Shown: one piece after another, positions 29,201-39,418 of the stretch
Position numbering within the stretch: position 1 is the first letter of the stretch
Layout of the letters: each line of letters begins with the position of its first letter
Source: Crambe crambe
Taxonomy: Eukaryota; Porifera; Demospongiae; Poecilosclerida; Crambeidae
Direction of reading: 5' to 3'
Length of the DNA: 64,000 nucleotides
Assembly: GCA_963924555.1 (NCBI GenBank)
Contig: OZ004597.1
Coordinates: 3,552,404 to 3,616,403, forward strand
Position numbers and translations under genes: made by a program
Notes under the pieces: generated by a model
The model's input: only the letters and a program-made list of their open reading frames with translations
Told to the model about the DNA's origin: nothing
The model's database searches: none

Positions 29201-31211
29201 TTTCTTCTAAATAAAAAGGTTAAGTAGGGATAGCCTAAAATCTAGCTGGGCTATAATAATGTACTGCAGCCTCATATGAAAACAATCCCTACATTTACAT
29301 CCACTACCTATAGCTAGCTATGGCAGTTGTAAAAGTAGGGATTGTTTTCATATGAGGCTGCAGTACATTATTATAGCCCAGCTAGATTTTAGGCTATCCC
29401 TACTTAACCTTTTTATTTAGAAGAAATTTTTTACGCTCACTTGTTTCCATCCTTTTTTCTTATTGCTTGAAGTTGAATGTAAGTTTGTGTATGTAAAGAA
29501 TTGAATGGCAGTAGTGACCGTCACTTCAACTGAGACACTACAGCCAAGTACTGGCTATAATACTACTATAAGATGAGCATCTGTACTGTAATTCAGCAAG
29601 GAGTGACTGGAACATCATCAGATAAGAATAAAATTAGCTACCTAAACGATTAAACTGAGAAGCTTACGTGGCTCCGCCCATAAGCCCCGCCCCCTACCGA
29701 CGTGCGCTTCAAAATGGCGTCGAAAGATTGGCTAGTGTTCCGAGTGCTCGAATAGTGAAGTAGAGCCTTAGTCAAAACTAATAGCAAAAGATCAGCCTCT
29801 AGGTGCCGCTCTAACAGATGGCCAAACCAGAATTTTGATGACTATAGCCAGTAAGCCGGTACGTCGATCTTATATTTATTATCCTTATTATTATTATTAT
29901 TATAAAGAAAAAGAACAAAAGTCAATTTTAGACATCGTTTTTTTCTTATGTTAGCGAATGAATTTTTGGTTTTGGAAGATTCTCCTCTCTTCTTTGTAGA
30001 TGTAATAATTCACTGTAGCCTTCTGAGAACCTGTAGAGCAAGGGTAGAAGAGAAAGAAGAGTTTTTAGTTCATACAGTCTTATGACCTTTGACCCGCCAT
30101 CCCTACTTAGAGAGTGCTAGCGCACTCTCTGATAAAGAAAAAGAACGAAAAGTCAATTTTAGAACTCGTTTTTTTCTTATGTTGGCGAATGACTTTTTGG
30201 CTTTTGAACATTCTCCTCTCTTCTTTGTAGATATAATAATTCACTGTAGCCTTCTGAGAACCTGTAGAGTAAGGGTAGAAGAGAAAGAAGAGTTTTTAGT
30301 TTATACTGTCCTATGGACTTTGACCTGCCATCCCTACTTAGAGAGTGCTACCGCACTCTCTGATATACGTATGTCAATAGCTAATAATATAATATAATGG
30401 TCGGAGGGAGATAATGTGTGAAAATCATAACAATTTACACCCGCTAACTATGTAGCTTCAATTTGAGCAAGTTAGTATTTGCATAGATTTTTTTTCAAAA
30501 TTTAAATCACATAGAAAATTAAATCACATAGAAGGAAACTTCATCCTGCAGGAATTGTATTAAATCGCTGCAATTATTATAATGTAACTTACATTTTCTT
30601 ATATCTGAAGCATGATACTGTCAGTGCCAGTAATGACGTTAAAATTCCAAAGACATTTAAGTATCCATGTGGTATCGAGCCAGACCATTTATAACAATCA
30701 AGAACACAGTATCCCTTGTCTTGTTTGCAGTAGAAACCATCACTGCATTCTACATGTACAATATTTTACTTCACATTAAGTTGCATGAATGTCACTATAT
30801 ATGATTATAGTAAGTAGCTAGTGGCAAGTATTTTGCCACAGAATACAATGACAACATATTCATCATTTTTTTTCCAGTGATGGATTCTCTCACTATGGTA
30901 ACTAAGTATTATAGCTACACCCACCTGATGAAATATTCGAGTCATTAAGTGATGATGGAAAGCTATCACTGCAGTTATATGGTATATCATCAATATTATC
31001 AGTGATAGTTTTGTTTCTGTCCACTGTAGCAGTCTAGGAGGCAGACAGGCATGTAAAATCATGCATCAATATATCCACTCACGTCATATTTTTGCTTGCA
31101 GAAGGTTATGACCTGCACAGCTGCTGGTCCCCATATCACAGCTACTAGTAAACAAAGTAAGATTATCTTAGAGAGTTTTACTGCATTTGACTTAAAGCGA
31201 GAGGATGGCAT
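26226..31211 (-). CDS. Seven-transmembrane orphan receptor, paralogue B, with repeat-filled intron 3
   Basis: Seven exons with intact frames and conserved phases: 31083-31211, 30925-31033, 30593-30749, then 27230-27285, 27063-27161, 26627-26955 and 26226-26576, giving 409 residues if spliced together. Exon 1 begins MPSSRFK. Exon 2 ends at an unusual GTGGGT donor. Exon 3 has YCVLDCYKW, so the conserved Pro is Leu. Exon 7 ends VKCATTC. Intron 3 is 3.3 kb instead of about 60 bp and holds two large palindromes, duplicated blocks and a stray exon-7 fragment. A remnant of a second exon 4 (about 30529-30545) lies at the intron's upstream edge, so the intron may be the scar of an unequal exchange between two paralogues. 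Transcripts may therefore be one gene or two half genes. Confidence 0.6.
27352..27444 (-). pseudogene. Stray exon-7 fragment of a 7TM receptor
   Basis: About 90 bp match receptor exon 7 (the segment ending in the LMFVTNFQYLKYLI coding text) and join abruptly to the end of intron 3 sequence on one side and to repeats on the other. It is a rearrangement scar within intron 3 of the receptor at 26226-31211. Confidence 0.7.
27703..28151. repeat. Near-perfect palindrome, 217-bp arms
   Basis: The left arm 27703-27919 and the right arm 27935-28151 are reverse complements with no length difference and very few mismatches by eye, around a 15-bp spacer (TTGGCCCTTGATCAT). The outer ends read ACAAGTGAATGCAAAAAA. 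It lies in intron 3 of receptor B. A second partial end of the same family abuts it at 27640-27700, forming a small palindrome around TGTATATATATACA. Confidence 0.9.
28536..29900. repeat. Direct duplication of about 0.5-0.6 kb in receptor B intron 3
   Basis: Bases about 28536-29160 and 29350-29885 share long blocks in the same order: a palindrome arm (GCCCAGCTAGATTTTAGGCT), the CCAAGTACTGGCTATAAT block, a GC-rich block (CTCCGCCCATAAGCC, then TTCAAAATGGCG), the GCCTCTAGGTGCCGCTCTAA block, and an ATT microsatellite. The downstream copy keeps the complete palindrome 29189-29438 at its start. A related single copy of the palindrome end is at 52965-53078. Confidence 0.75.
29189..29438. repeat. Palindromic MITE, 104-bp arms
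   Basis: The left arm 29189-29292 and the right arm 29335-29438 are near-perfect reverse complements of equal length with a 42-bp spacer. The ends read GAGCGTAAAAAATTTCTTCT. They resemble, but are not identical to, the ends of the 27703-28151 palindrome, so the two are related subfamilies. Confidence 0.85.
29904..30364. repeat. Two tandem 230-bp repeat units
   Basis: Unit 1 is 29904-30133 and unit 2 is 30134-30364. Each starts AAAGAAAAAGAAC and ends with CCATCCCTACTTAGAGAG and the rest of a perfect terminal hairpin, then GAT. They differ at about 20 positions by eye. The same terminal hairpin ends the insertion in the TRIM fragment near 2680. The open frame 30089-30397 crosses both units and is not a gene. 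Confidence 0.85.
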
Positions 31212-31494
31212 AGTTCATATAATCAGTGAAGAAAGTGCAGATAGATGATAATAACTTAATTTATAGCTATATTTATAATACTTATATTATCATGAAACTG
31301 AAAATGTGGATTTGTTGATCTAGCCATAACTGTGAATAGCAATTGTAGGAAAGTCCCAGGTGGTTCAGCTTATAGTTTGAGTCTCCATTCATGGTTGGTT
31401 GCTGACCATGATTCAACCACCCTTTTAGCCAAGAAGTGTTCTACTGAATCCTCCAGAAGTTTTATTTTGTGCCACCTCATCTGAGAGACATTTA

Positions 31495-32965
31495 GCTGTT
31501 ATGTGTTTATAAAAGTGGCAGCAAAGTGGCTCACTTGTTGCATGCAAGAGAAAGAACCCTCTTTTTCAGTGCTAGATTTCATAATAGTATACTGTACATA
31601 CTTCACTCACAAACATGCATCGTTAAGTAACCAAGCAAGGTCACAATTGTAACTCTAAGGAGCTAAGGAGTGCAACCTTCTTAGCTATGTGACCACCTGT
31701 CTAAGGTTATCCTTTGCATGCATTGTTGGCATAATGAAAATAAACTTTCTTTTCCATGCTCTCAAGCTAATATGTCAATCTCAGTGCAAGTTCATGCACA
31801 GTCTTGCAAAGAAGTGATCAGTGTAGATAGGTAGTCACATTAGCTGCATGCATGGTTTCACCCTATGATAGACTTAATGATCATGCAATGGTCATGTGAT
31901 CAGTAGTGTAATCATCATGTCTGGTGAACTATCCCTTTATGCTGCAGCTTGTCAATACAGCAAGTGTTGAGATTTCCCAATTATGTACGACATAAACTCA
32001 TCATCATTGGCATTATCCATTCATCAGACAGTTGATGACCTAACTATATATAGCTATAACTGATAGCTAAAAGCCACTTTTGATAAGGCCCATTAGCAGA
32101 CAAGTTTATTATGAAAACTTAATGAGCCCACACAATTACAATTATAACAAGTAATACATGTAAGTTGGACCCAGTTGGTTGGTATATAGACAGGTTTCAC
32201 TTCAAATTGATAAACCCGTTCAAGCCATATAAATTATTATATTTATAAACAAGTTTGACTCTAATTATAATGACAGGACTGTTCAGACTAAGAGCATTAT
32301 GATGAAATCATCCACTTTGATTGTCAAGTTTCATTGTAAAGCAATAATCATCAATAAAGTCAGCTAGCTATACTTCAAGTGTGAAAGTTTAGCAATGCAA
32401 GTAATACCTAGATCTTATAATGCTTCATAAATGATGGCTACAATCCAAAAATGAGCTAGAGTGATACGTGCTAATTTGGTAAAAGGTTAATAAGTCAAGG
32501 TCGGAGTTTAGAGTTTAAGAGGTCACAGTTCCATCATATTACTCCCCCTCCAATGACTTTGGTCATGAAACCTAGTCCTTGTGAGTGAGGGTGAAGTGTT
32601 AGGAACTAGGTGGTGAGATAGGTGTGGTAGGGGGTGTTAAGGGTGGAGTGTGAGGGTCCAGTAGGCAGGCTTTAACCTATCAATAGAAACAGTGCCCTGG
32701 GAGTCTATATTTTCTGATCATGTGAGGACTTTGAAGGGACCACCATAGGGATTCTTGACTGCTAACAAAGACATGTGTTACAGTAGTTTGGCGTCACTGA
32801 TGTGTGCTGGGGTGCCTGCCTTGGTGTCTGGCTCAAAGTGTCTGCATAGCATTCTTTAGCTGAGTAACATGACTAGCTACTGGGGCCAGCAGAGTAGTTA
32901 TCACTCTCAGTGAAAAATTCTTCCGGGGGTCCCATAGGGTAGCTAGTTCTGCAGCAGTGCACTTA
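31495..32965 (-). mobile_element. Gypsy-type LTR element fossil, 3' part, further copy
   Basis: This is the same block as at 16620-18170, with the same orientation, pol tail, purine-rich tract (near 32543-32555) and LTR-like part. It lies directly upstream of receptor B and downstream of receptor C, as the other copies do for their neighbours. Homology with 16.6 kb extends beyond the element into receptor flanks, so the element was copied together with the receptor unit. It is broken. Confidence 0.6.
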
Positions 32966-33331
32966 AGTGAACATCAAATAAAGTAGCCAAGTAGCTACAT
33001 GTCTTAAGGTGGAAGATGCCTTCTCCATACTAGTGAACAATATAGTTATAACTATAACTGTACATAATGTATTAGCCTTGAACCCAGGCCTGCAAAGCAA
33101 GACTAGGCTATAGTGTATGGCTGCATTCTAAATTAATTTTAGTTAGCCATGACATTATGGCTCAATATAACTCGTCCCCAGGATCCCCTTCCTGTCATCC
33201 TTCATTCACATGATTCACATGACAACTTTATTGATTTCATGACAATAATATTCAGTTCTGTGATATCAGAGCTGCTAAAAGTGTTTAGCTACAGTCATTA
33301 TGATTAATAAATGAATGAAAAAGGCTATTAG

Positions 33332-35698
33332 TCAGCATGTAGTTGCACTCTTAACATACACATACAGTTGATTGATTAAATATTTTAAGTATTGAAAATT
33401 AGTCACAAACATGAGAAGTACAATAGGAAGCATTCCAAAGAGTAAAATAGCAATGATTATTGGGACTGTAAATAAAAAATCAGTGTTAATGAAATCTCTG
33501 TTACAATTATGGACTCCAAGTCTTTCACATATCAAGTAGTCCTCTAACTCTTGTTGAAGTTTTGAGTACTTGAGTGTATAAATGATCAGCCATATCATAA
33601 AGACTGAGTGATAAACTAAGAAAAATGTGGTCACCAAAAGTACTTTAGCCTTGGGAGTTCCAAGATCCAAGTGTTTTTGTCGTTGCTATTATTATGTGGA
33701 AAAAATGTATACATGTCTTATTTAATTTCCTATAGCTACTTACGTTATAAAGCTTCCAATAGATGAGCACTAGCAATGTTGATCCAACACACAAAAGAAG
33801 GAGAAGTGGTAGGTTAAAAGTATAGTATAATATCTCAAATATCATGAACGTAAAAGCTGTACATATATTGACATTGTGTGCCACAAGACTTCCCATCACA
33901 GGAGAATACAATGGCACAGTCAGTCCTATCACAATGCTTAGGATGTGCACGTATTTCACTTTCTTTGATTGTATAATGACTCGTGTTTTAAATGGAAAAT
34001 AAATCATGAAGAAAATCATGGCCTCATAGATCAACCACCACATAAAGAGTTGTAGACCACTGTATGAAAACAAGACACCTGCAAGAATTTGATAAACTAT
34101 ATACATAGCTATAATAGCTACATGATAGTTAGGCTTGAGCACAGTTTGCTCTTACGTCAGCTTATTATGCTTTCCAGAATTTCATTGTGCTGGTATTATT
34201 ACAATACAGGAGTTAACTTTTAAATATACAAGTGGATCAAATGATTGGCCCTCCTCCCTGTGCAATACATCCTTATATGGCACAATCGGTGCCATATAAA
34301 GCATTTTGGCATTTTGGAGACCATGGCATTTTGGTTTGGAGATCATGGAGACCATGGAGACCATGGGGCACCATGTCGTGCAATAGTAGCACCCTGTGCG
34401 TGCATAGGCGCTAGCAAGTGGCACTAGGTGTATCCAAGTGCTTTGTGGTAAGCATTTCAGCTTTCTATGTATGTAGCTGCCTCCCACTTCAACAGTTAAG
34501 TCTTGAACAAATGAATATCAGCTCTAAAAGCCTATAGAAATACTTGCTCACTTGCTCAAATGTTACACATTGATAATATGTTATAGTGACTCAAGTCAGA
34601 AAATGACTGCATATTTTGTGTATGCTCTTTTGTTAATTGAAGAAGCTAAGCTAGTAGAGCTGTGCTGCACATTATGGTGCATGATCATGGCAACCTAAAG
34701 GTTTATCAGTAAATCTACCTGAGACAGTGCAAAAGGAATTAGAGGTAGCTTCTTCTAAATCTCTTGAAGCACATGTATATTCTCCTTCAATGTTGTATTG
34801 AATCAAACGAGTCATACCTGCAATTGCAACAATGCATAAAAATCGGTCCTCGACTTTTGCTATCTTACAGAGTATAAGTGTATTAATCATCATATAACAT
34901 ATGAGAATAGAAGGGAACCTCATCCTGCAGGACAAAAAGAGTATCTAGTTAATTATGCCTACAATTGTGAGCTTACATTTTCTTATATCTGAAGCACGAT
35001 ATAGTCAGTGCCAGTAATGACGTTAAAATGCCAATGCTATAGGCAGCAGAAAAGTACCCAACTGATATTGAGCCAGACCATTTATAACAATCAGGAACAC
35101 AGTATCCCTTGTCCAGTTTGCAGAAGAAGCTATCACTGCATTCTATACCAAAATTAATGCATCACACCACTCATGATTTACATTGTTGCATGAGTAGTGG
35201 CAAGCAGCAAATATTTTGCCACAATGACATATTTTATAGTGATATGGATTCTCTCGCTATGGTAATAGGTACTCACCCAATGAAATATTTGAGTCATTAA
35301 GTGAGGATGATGGAAAGCTATCACTGCAGTTATATGGTATATCATCAATATTATCAGTGGTAGTTTTATTCCCTTCCAGCAAAGCAGTCTAGGAGGCAGA
35401 CAGACACGCACAGGCATAGCTATATATAGCTATATACATTCACTCACATCATATTTTTGCTTGCAGAAGATTATGATCTGCACAGCTGCTGGTCCCCATA
35501 TCACAGCTATCAGTAAACAGAGTAAGACTACCTTACAGAGTTGTACTGCATTGCACTGTAAAAACAAAAGTGTTTACTGCACACCATTTTGTCCCAATAC
35601 ACACACTGTTTTTGTTTTTGGTGTGTGTATTGGGACAATTTAGCGTGCAGTACACACTTTCATTTTTACAGTGTGGACTTGAAGCCAGAGGATAGCAT
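33332..35698 (-). pseudogene. 7TM receptor paralogue C with a MITE in exon 1
   Basis: Exons 2-7 are intact and in the conserved phases: 35277-35388, 34977-35142, 34869-34924, 34719-34817, 33744-34078 and 33332-33685. Exon 1 (about 35455-35698) is interrupted by a 120-bp palindromic MITE at 35554-35673; translation from the conserved start (here MLSSGFK) meets a stop about ten codons later, just inside the MITE. Intron 5 is enlarged to about 640 bp. Everything after exon 1 could still be translated only from another start or by splicing at the MITE edge, so it is probably a recent pseudogene or a copy with a changed N-terminus. Confidence 0.75.
35554..35673. mobile_element. 120-bp palindromic MITE inside receptor C exon 1
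   Basis: The ends are CACTGTAAAAACAAAAG and its complement-like CTTTCATTTTTACAGTG, with arms of about 50 bp. Compared with uninterrupted paralogues the flanks suggest a 2-bp TG target duplication. A second copy is at 40350-40467. On the minus strand its downstream edge reads TTTGTTTTTACAG, a good splice acceptor shape. Confidence 0.85.
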
Positions 35699-35999
35699 AG
35701 TGTAATCAGTGCAGTCAAGTTGGTTCAGTTAGCAAATGATTAGCTACAAACGATTAACTTATCCACAATATATAAAGGCTCGTTCATGAAACTGAAACTG
35801 TAGATTCGTTAATTTAGCTATAACTGTGAACTTGTTGCATGATAGAATTGTGATAATACAAGTCCCATGCAAGTAATAACTGCTAGTTTATAGTTTGAGT
35901 CTCCCATGCATGGTTGCTGATGATATGACCATCTTTTATATTATGAAAAGAGGTGTTCTACTGAGCCTGCAGAAATCTCCTGCACTCTTATTTTTGAGA

Positions 36000-36960
36000 G
36001 ACATTATGCAGAGAGTATGATAGTAGCTAAGCAAAGTGGTCCATATAGCTAACACTTGTTGTAGCTCTTATTCAGAGAAAGATAACACTCTCATTTTCTT
36101 TTCTTCAGTATGTGCTGCATGCAGGCCTTTGCATAATAGATTTCCCTATATTTCATAAATAAAACAAAGTAGCTATCAAAGTTATTACATTGTTTATCAT
36201 AACAATGCCTATGGAGTGAAACCTTAGATGCATGACCTGTCTATATACACAGACATGTAGTACATGTGACAAATCACATTCTGATCACATGACCTATAGT
36301 ACAGTGTGGATTAAACCATGCAGCTATATAATGTGACCACATGCCATTCATTAACAGTTGAGGACCTACGTAGCTGCATGTAGCTAGCTATAACTGAATG
36401 CTAAAAACCATTCAGACCACTTTGATTAGGCCCATTAGTGATTGCAGACAAGTTTCACTTATTGTTAAAACTTGATTACCTAATTGATAGCCCATACAAA
36501 CAAGTTACGCTACAACAATTCCATTGTTCAGACATCGGATTGGGTGGTGCATCAATTAGAAAGAATTCAGTATGAGAGTTCGCATAATGGGCTCACAAAG
36601 AGCATGTAATCATCTTGAGTACAATGTTAATTTGGACCCAGTGGTGGTTGGTTTCATAAAGCCATTGCAAGCCATTTTGCATTAGGCAATGTTTCAGGCC
36701 AGGATATCTCCTATGTTCAGTGTCACTCTAATTATGACCAGTTATAATGACAGGACTGTTCAGACTAAGGCCATGTTTCACTGTCAGTATACTGATAAAT
36801 CATCCACTTTGATCGTCAAGTGTTTCACTGTATTAGCTAAAGCATATTATTTAATGATTATCATCAAATGAATCAGCTATACCTATAGCTATACTGGAAG
36901 GTAGTATGAAAGTATATTAGCAATGCATGCATGTACAAAACCTATTAAATACTGAAAATC
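36000..36960 (-). mobile_element. Older, diverged copy of the LTR-element block
   Basis: Scattered matches to the block at 16.6-17.5 kb occur in the same order, for example TGACAGGACTGTTCAGACTAAG, AATCATCCACTTTGAT and AGGCCCATTAG. It is much more diverged than the other copies and has no recognisable pol part. It is a fossil upstream of the decayed receptor copy. Confidence 0.5.
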
Positions 36961-37059
36961 GATCATGAATATGATGGCTAGCTACTATGGGGATTCAATC
37001 CAAGATTGTAAAATAAGAATGGGCTGTAGCATCAGTTTCATATTACAAGTATTAGCTAA

Positions 37060-38410
37060 TTAGTCCAGATCTCTCACAAAGCAAATAATCTTCAAAGTCT
37101 TGTCGAAGACTTGAATAAATGAGTGTGTAATGGATCAGCCATGATTATCAATTGATAAAACAGGACTGAAGTAAGATGTCACCAGGATTATTTTTGCCTT
37201 GGGAGTCCCGAGATTCATGTCACTGTTTTTATGTTGCTATTTGACAGAAGTAAGAGAATTACTAGCTAGTGTTCATTTAATTAGCTTATAGAGCATGTTA
37301 TGATTCCTGCACTTCAAAGACCAGGCAATGATGGTAGCTCTATAAATACTTAATTATCATAATATGGTAGTATACTTACAATGTAAAACTGCCAATAGAT
37401 GAGCAGTAGCAATGTTGATCCGATGCACAAGATGAATATGAGTGGCAAATGGTATGCACTTCAAGAATTTTGAATGTAAAAAATACACATTTTGATGGTG
37501 GTTATATAGTCGATCAAGCTTCCCATCACAGGAGAATACAGTGGAAGTGTCAGTCCTATCACAACTTGTTTGTATAATGAGTCTTGTTTTGAATGGGAAG
37601 TATACCAGACAGAAAACCATCACACTGTATGTCAACCACCATATGGACAGTTGAAATCCATTGTAATAAATCAAAATGCCTTCAAAAAAATTCATGTGAT
37701 GATTAACTCCATGGTGTGGTAGCTAATTTCGAATAGTTTCAAAACTCCTCAGGCTTATAAGCTCTATTTTGAAAGATATAATTATTCTACTGTAGATTAT
37801 ATCCTCCACTTAGAAGTCTCAGAAATAGGATTACTCATTATCCCACTATTCAGAATCACCTTGTAGTAATACTAAACTACATGAGATTACCAATAGGGAG
37901 AAGTTGTAGCATTCTCTAAGTCTCTTGAAACACAACTGTATTCTCTGCTGATAACTTGAGTTAACAGAGTCATATACCTACGGATTAATATTTGATTACG
38001 ACATAATTTCTAGAATACTATTACAGAAAATGAGTGTGTTTACCAAAATATAACTTAGGGAAACTTCATCCTGCAGTGAAATATAGCTACATAATACGTA
38101 GTTATAGAGAAGCTGTCATTATGCCTAACGTTTGCTTATATCTGAAGCATTAGGGCCAGAAGTGAAGTGAAAATGCCAACGCTATCACTCACCCCATGAA
38201 ATATTTGCAGATTTATCACTGCATTGGTATGTTGTAATGTTACTTGGTAGTGCTGTTTTTCATTGGCAATGTAGCAGTCTAGCAGTTGTTATAAAAGATA
38301 GCTTAGCTAATAATAGCTTGCACACACTCACTCCATATTTCTGTACACAGAAGATTATGATCTGCACAGCTGCCAGCACCCATACCATACGAGTACACAA
38401 AGAGCAGATG
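37060..38410 (-). pseudogene. Decayed 7TM receptor copy
   Basis: Pieces of receptor exons lie in order: exon 7 remnant about 37060-37240, exon 6 about 37380-37690 (GFQLSIWWLTYSVMVF is readable, then the frame is lost), exon 5 about 37885-37975, exon 4 about 38045-38075, and scraps of exons 3, 2 and 1 to about 38410. Much of exon 3, including the YCVPDCYKW motif, is missing, and exon 7 lacks its C-terminal half. It is the oldest copy in the array and not functional. Confidence 0.75.
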
Positions 38411-39418
38411 GATGGCCTAGCTATTGTCATCAGCCATTGTAACAGTATAGCTAGTACACATACTATCTTTCTAACAAATTACCAGTTGTTTACACTATAA
38501 TGACAATATAATCCTTCATAATACACTAACTCTCTCAGGACAAGCACAAATTTATAACAGTTACTCATATTTCATGTGGGCAAGTAGCTAGACTATCAGG
38601 ATTTAACTTATAATGATAGCTATCCTCTATCTAATAGGTTTATAGCTAATATAATAACCACCTTTGTGAACTTTGCCTATATTATATATCCAGGGATAAT
38701 CTCTGACATAACCTTAGGAAATTCAACCCTTATTCCATTCCCCCAGCTAGTGTATCAGTACACTATTCCATTTTAACTAACCTCTCGTAGCTACATGCAT
38801 GCACTGTGACTTGACAAGACAGTAATCAATAAGCCACTAGCTCTATACTGAAAAGTATGACACCTTCAAGAAGAATGTGACTTGAGTGCAAGCAAGCGTG
38901 GATATTTATATACGTATATGTACAATTCTTAATCCAAGTATAGGTGACCTTCCTTCTCCCCTAGCCCATAACCTTTGCTCCAATGATTAGCAATAATCTG
39001 CACTAGGTAGAACCTGAGGTTTTGGGAGAAAAAGCTAGCTGGAAGGGCTTTCTACCATACCCTAGGTCAATTCTCAGTCTCCCCCAACAGAATACAAAAC
39101 ACCCTCCATTGATGAGGTCTGGACACACTATATATAGCTAGGGCCAACTGTCTCGGAGTTTGGCTGGTTAACTATCAAGTCTTTGGTACCGTAGGGAGAC
39201 TTCAGTGGGATTTTTAATGTAACCCCTTCATTGATCACATGACTACATGTGTGCATGCAACTGTCAATGTAAATAATTATTTTATCACGATAATTGTAGC
39301 TATGGAGAATGAAGATAATAATCAGTTCATGATATTATCAGTTTTATGATATCAGAGGCTAGCTGAGTTACAGTCATTATGATTATTAAATAAATAAACA
39401 AATGAAAAAGGCTATAAA
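38411..39418. other. Spacer between receptor copies
   Basis: No gene is seen. A segment near 39162-39220 (CTGGTTAACTATCAAGTCTT and onward) is the inverted counterpart of 43262-43322. A segment of about 100 bp from 39229 (CATTGATCACATGACTACAT) recurs directly at about 43648. Both pairs bracket receptor D. Confidence 0.55.

Noticed and set aside
30089-30397. 102-codon plus-strand frame
   Set aside because: It spans the border of two tandem repeat units and has no recognised domain.
34232-34427. Two overlapping plus-strand frames rich in GDHGD repeats
   Set aside because: Translation of a local GGAGACCATGG-type short repeat inside receptor C intron 5.
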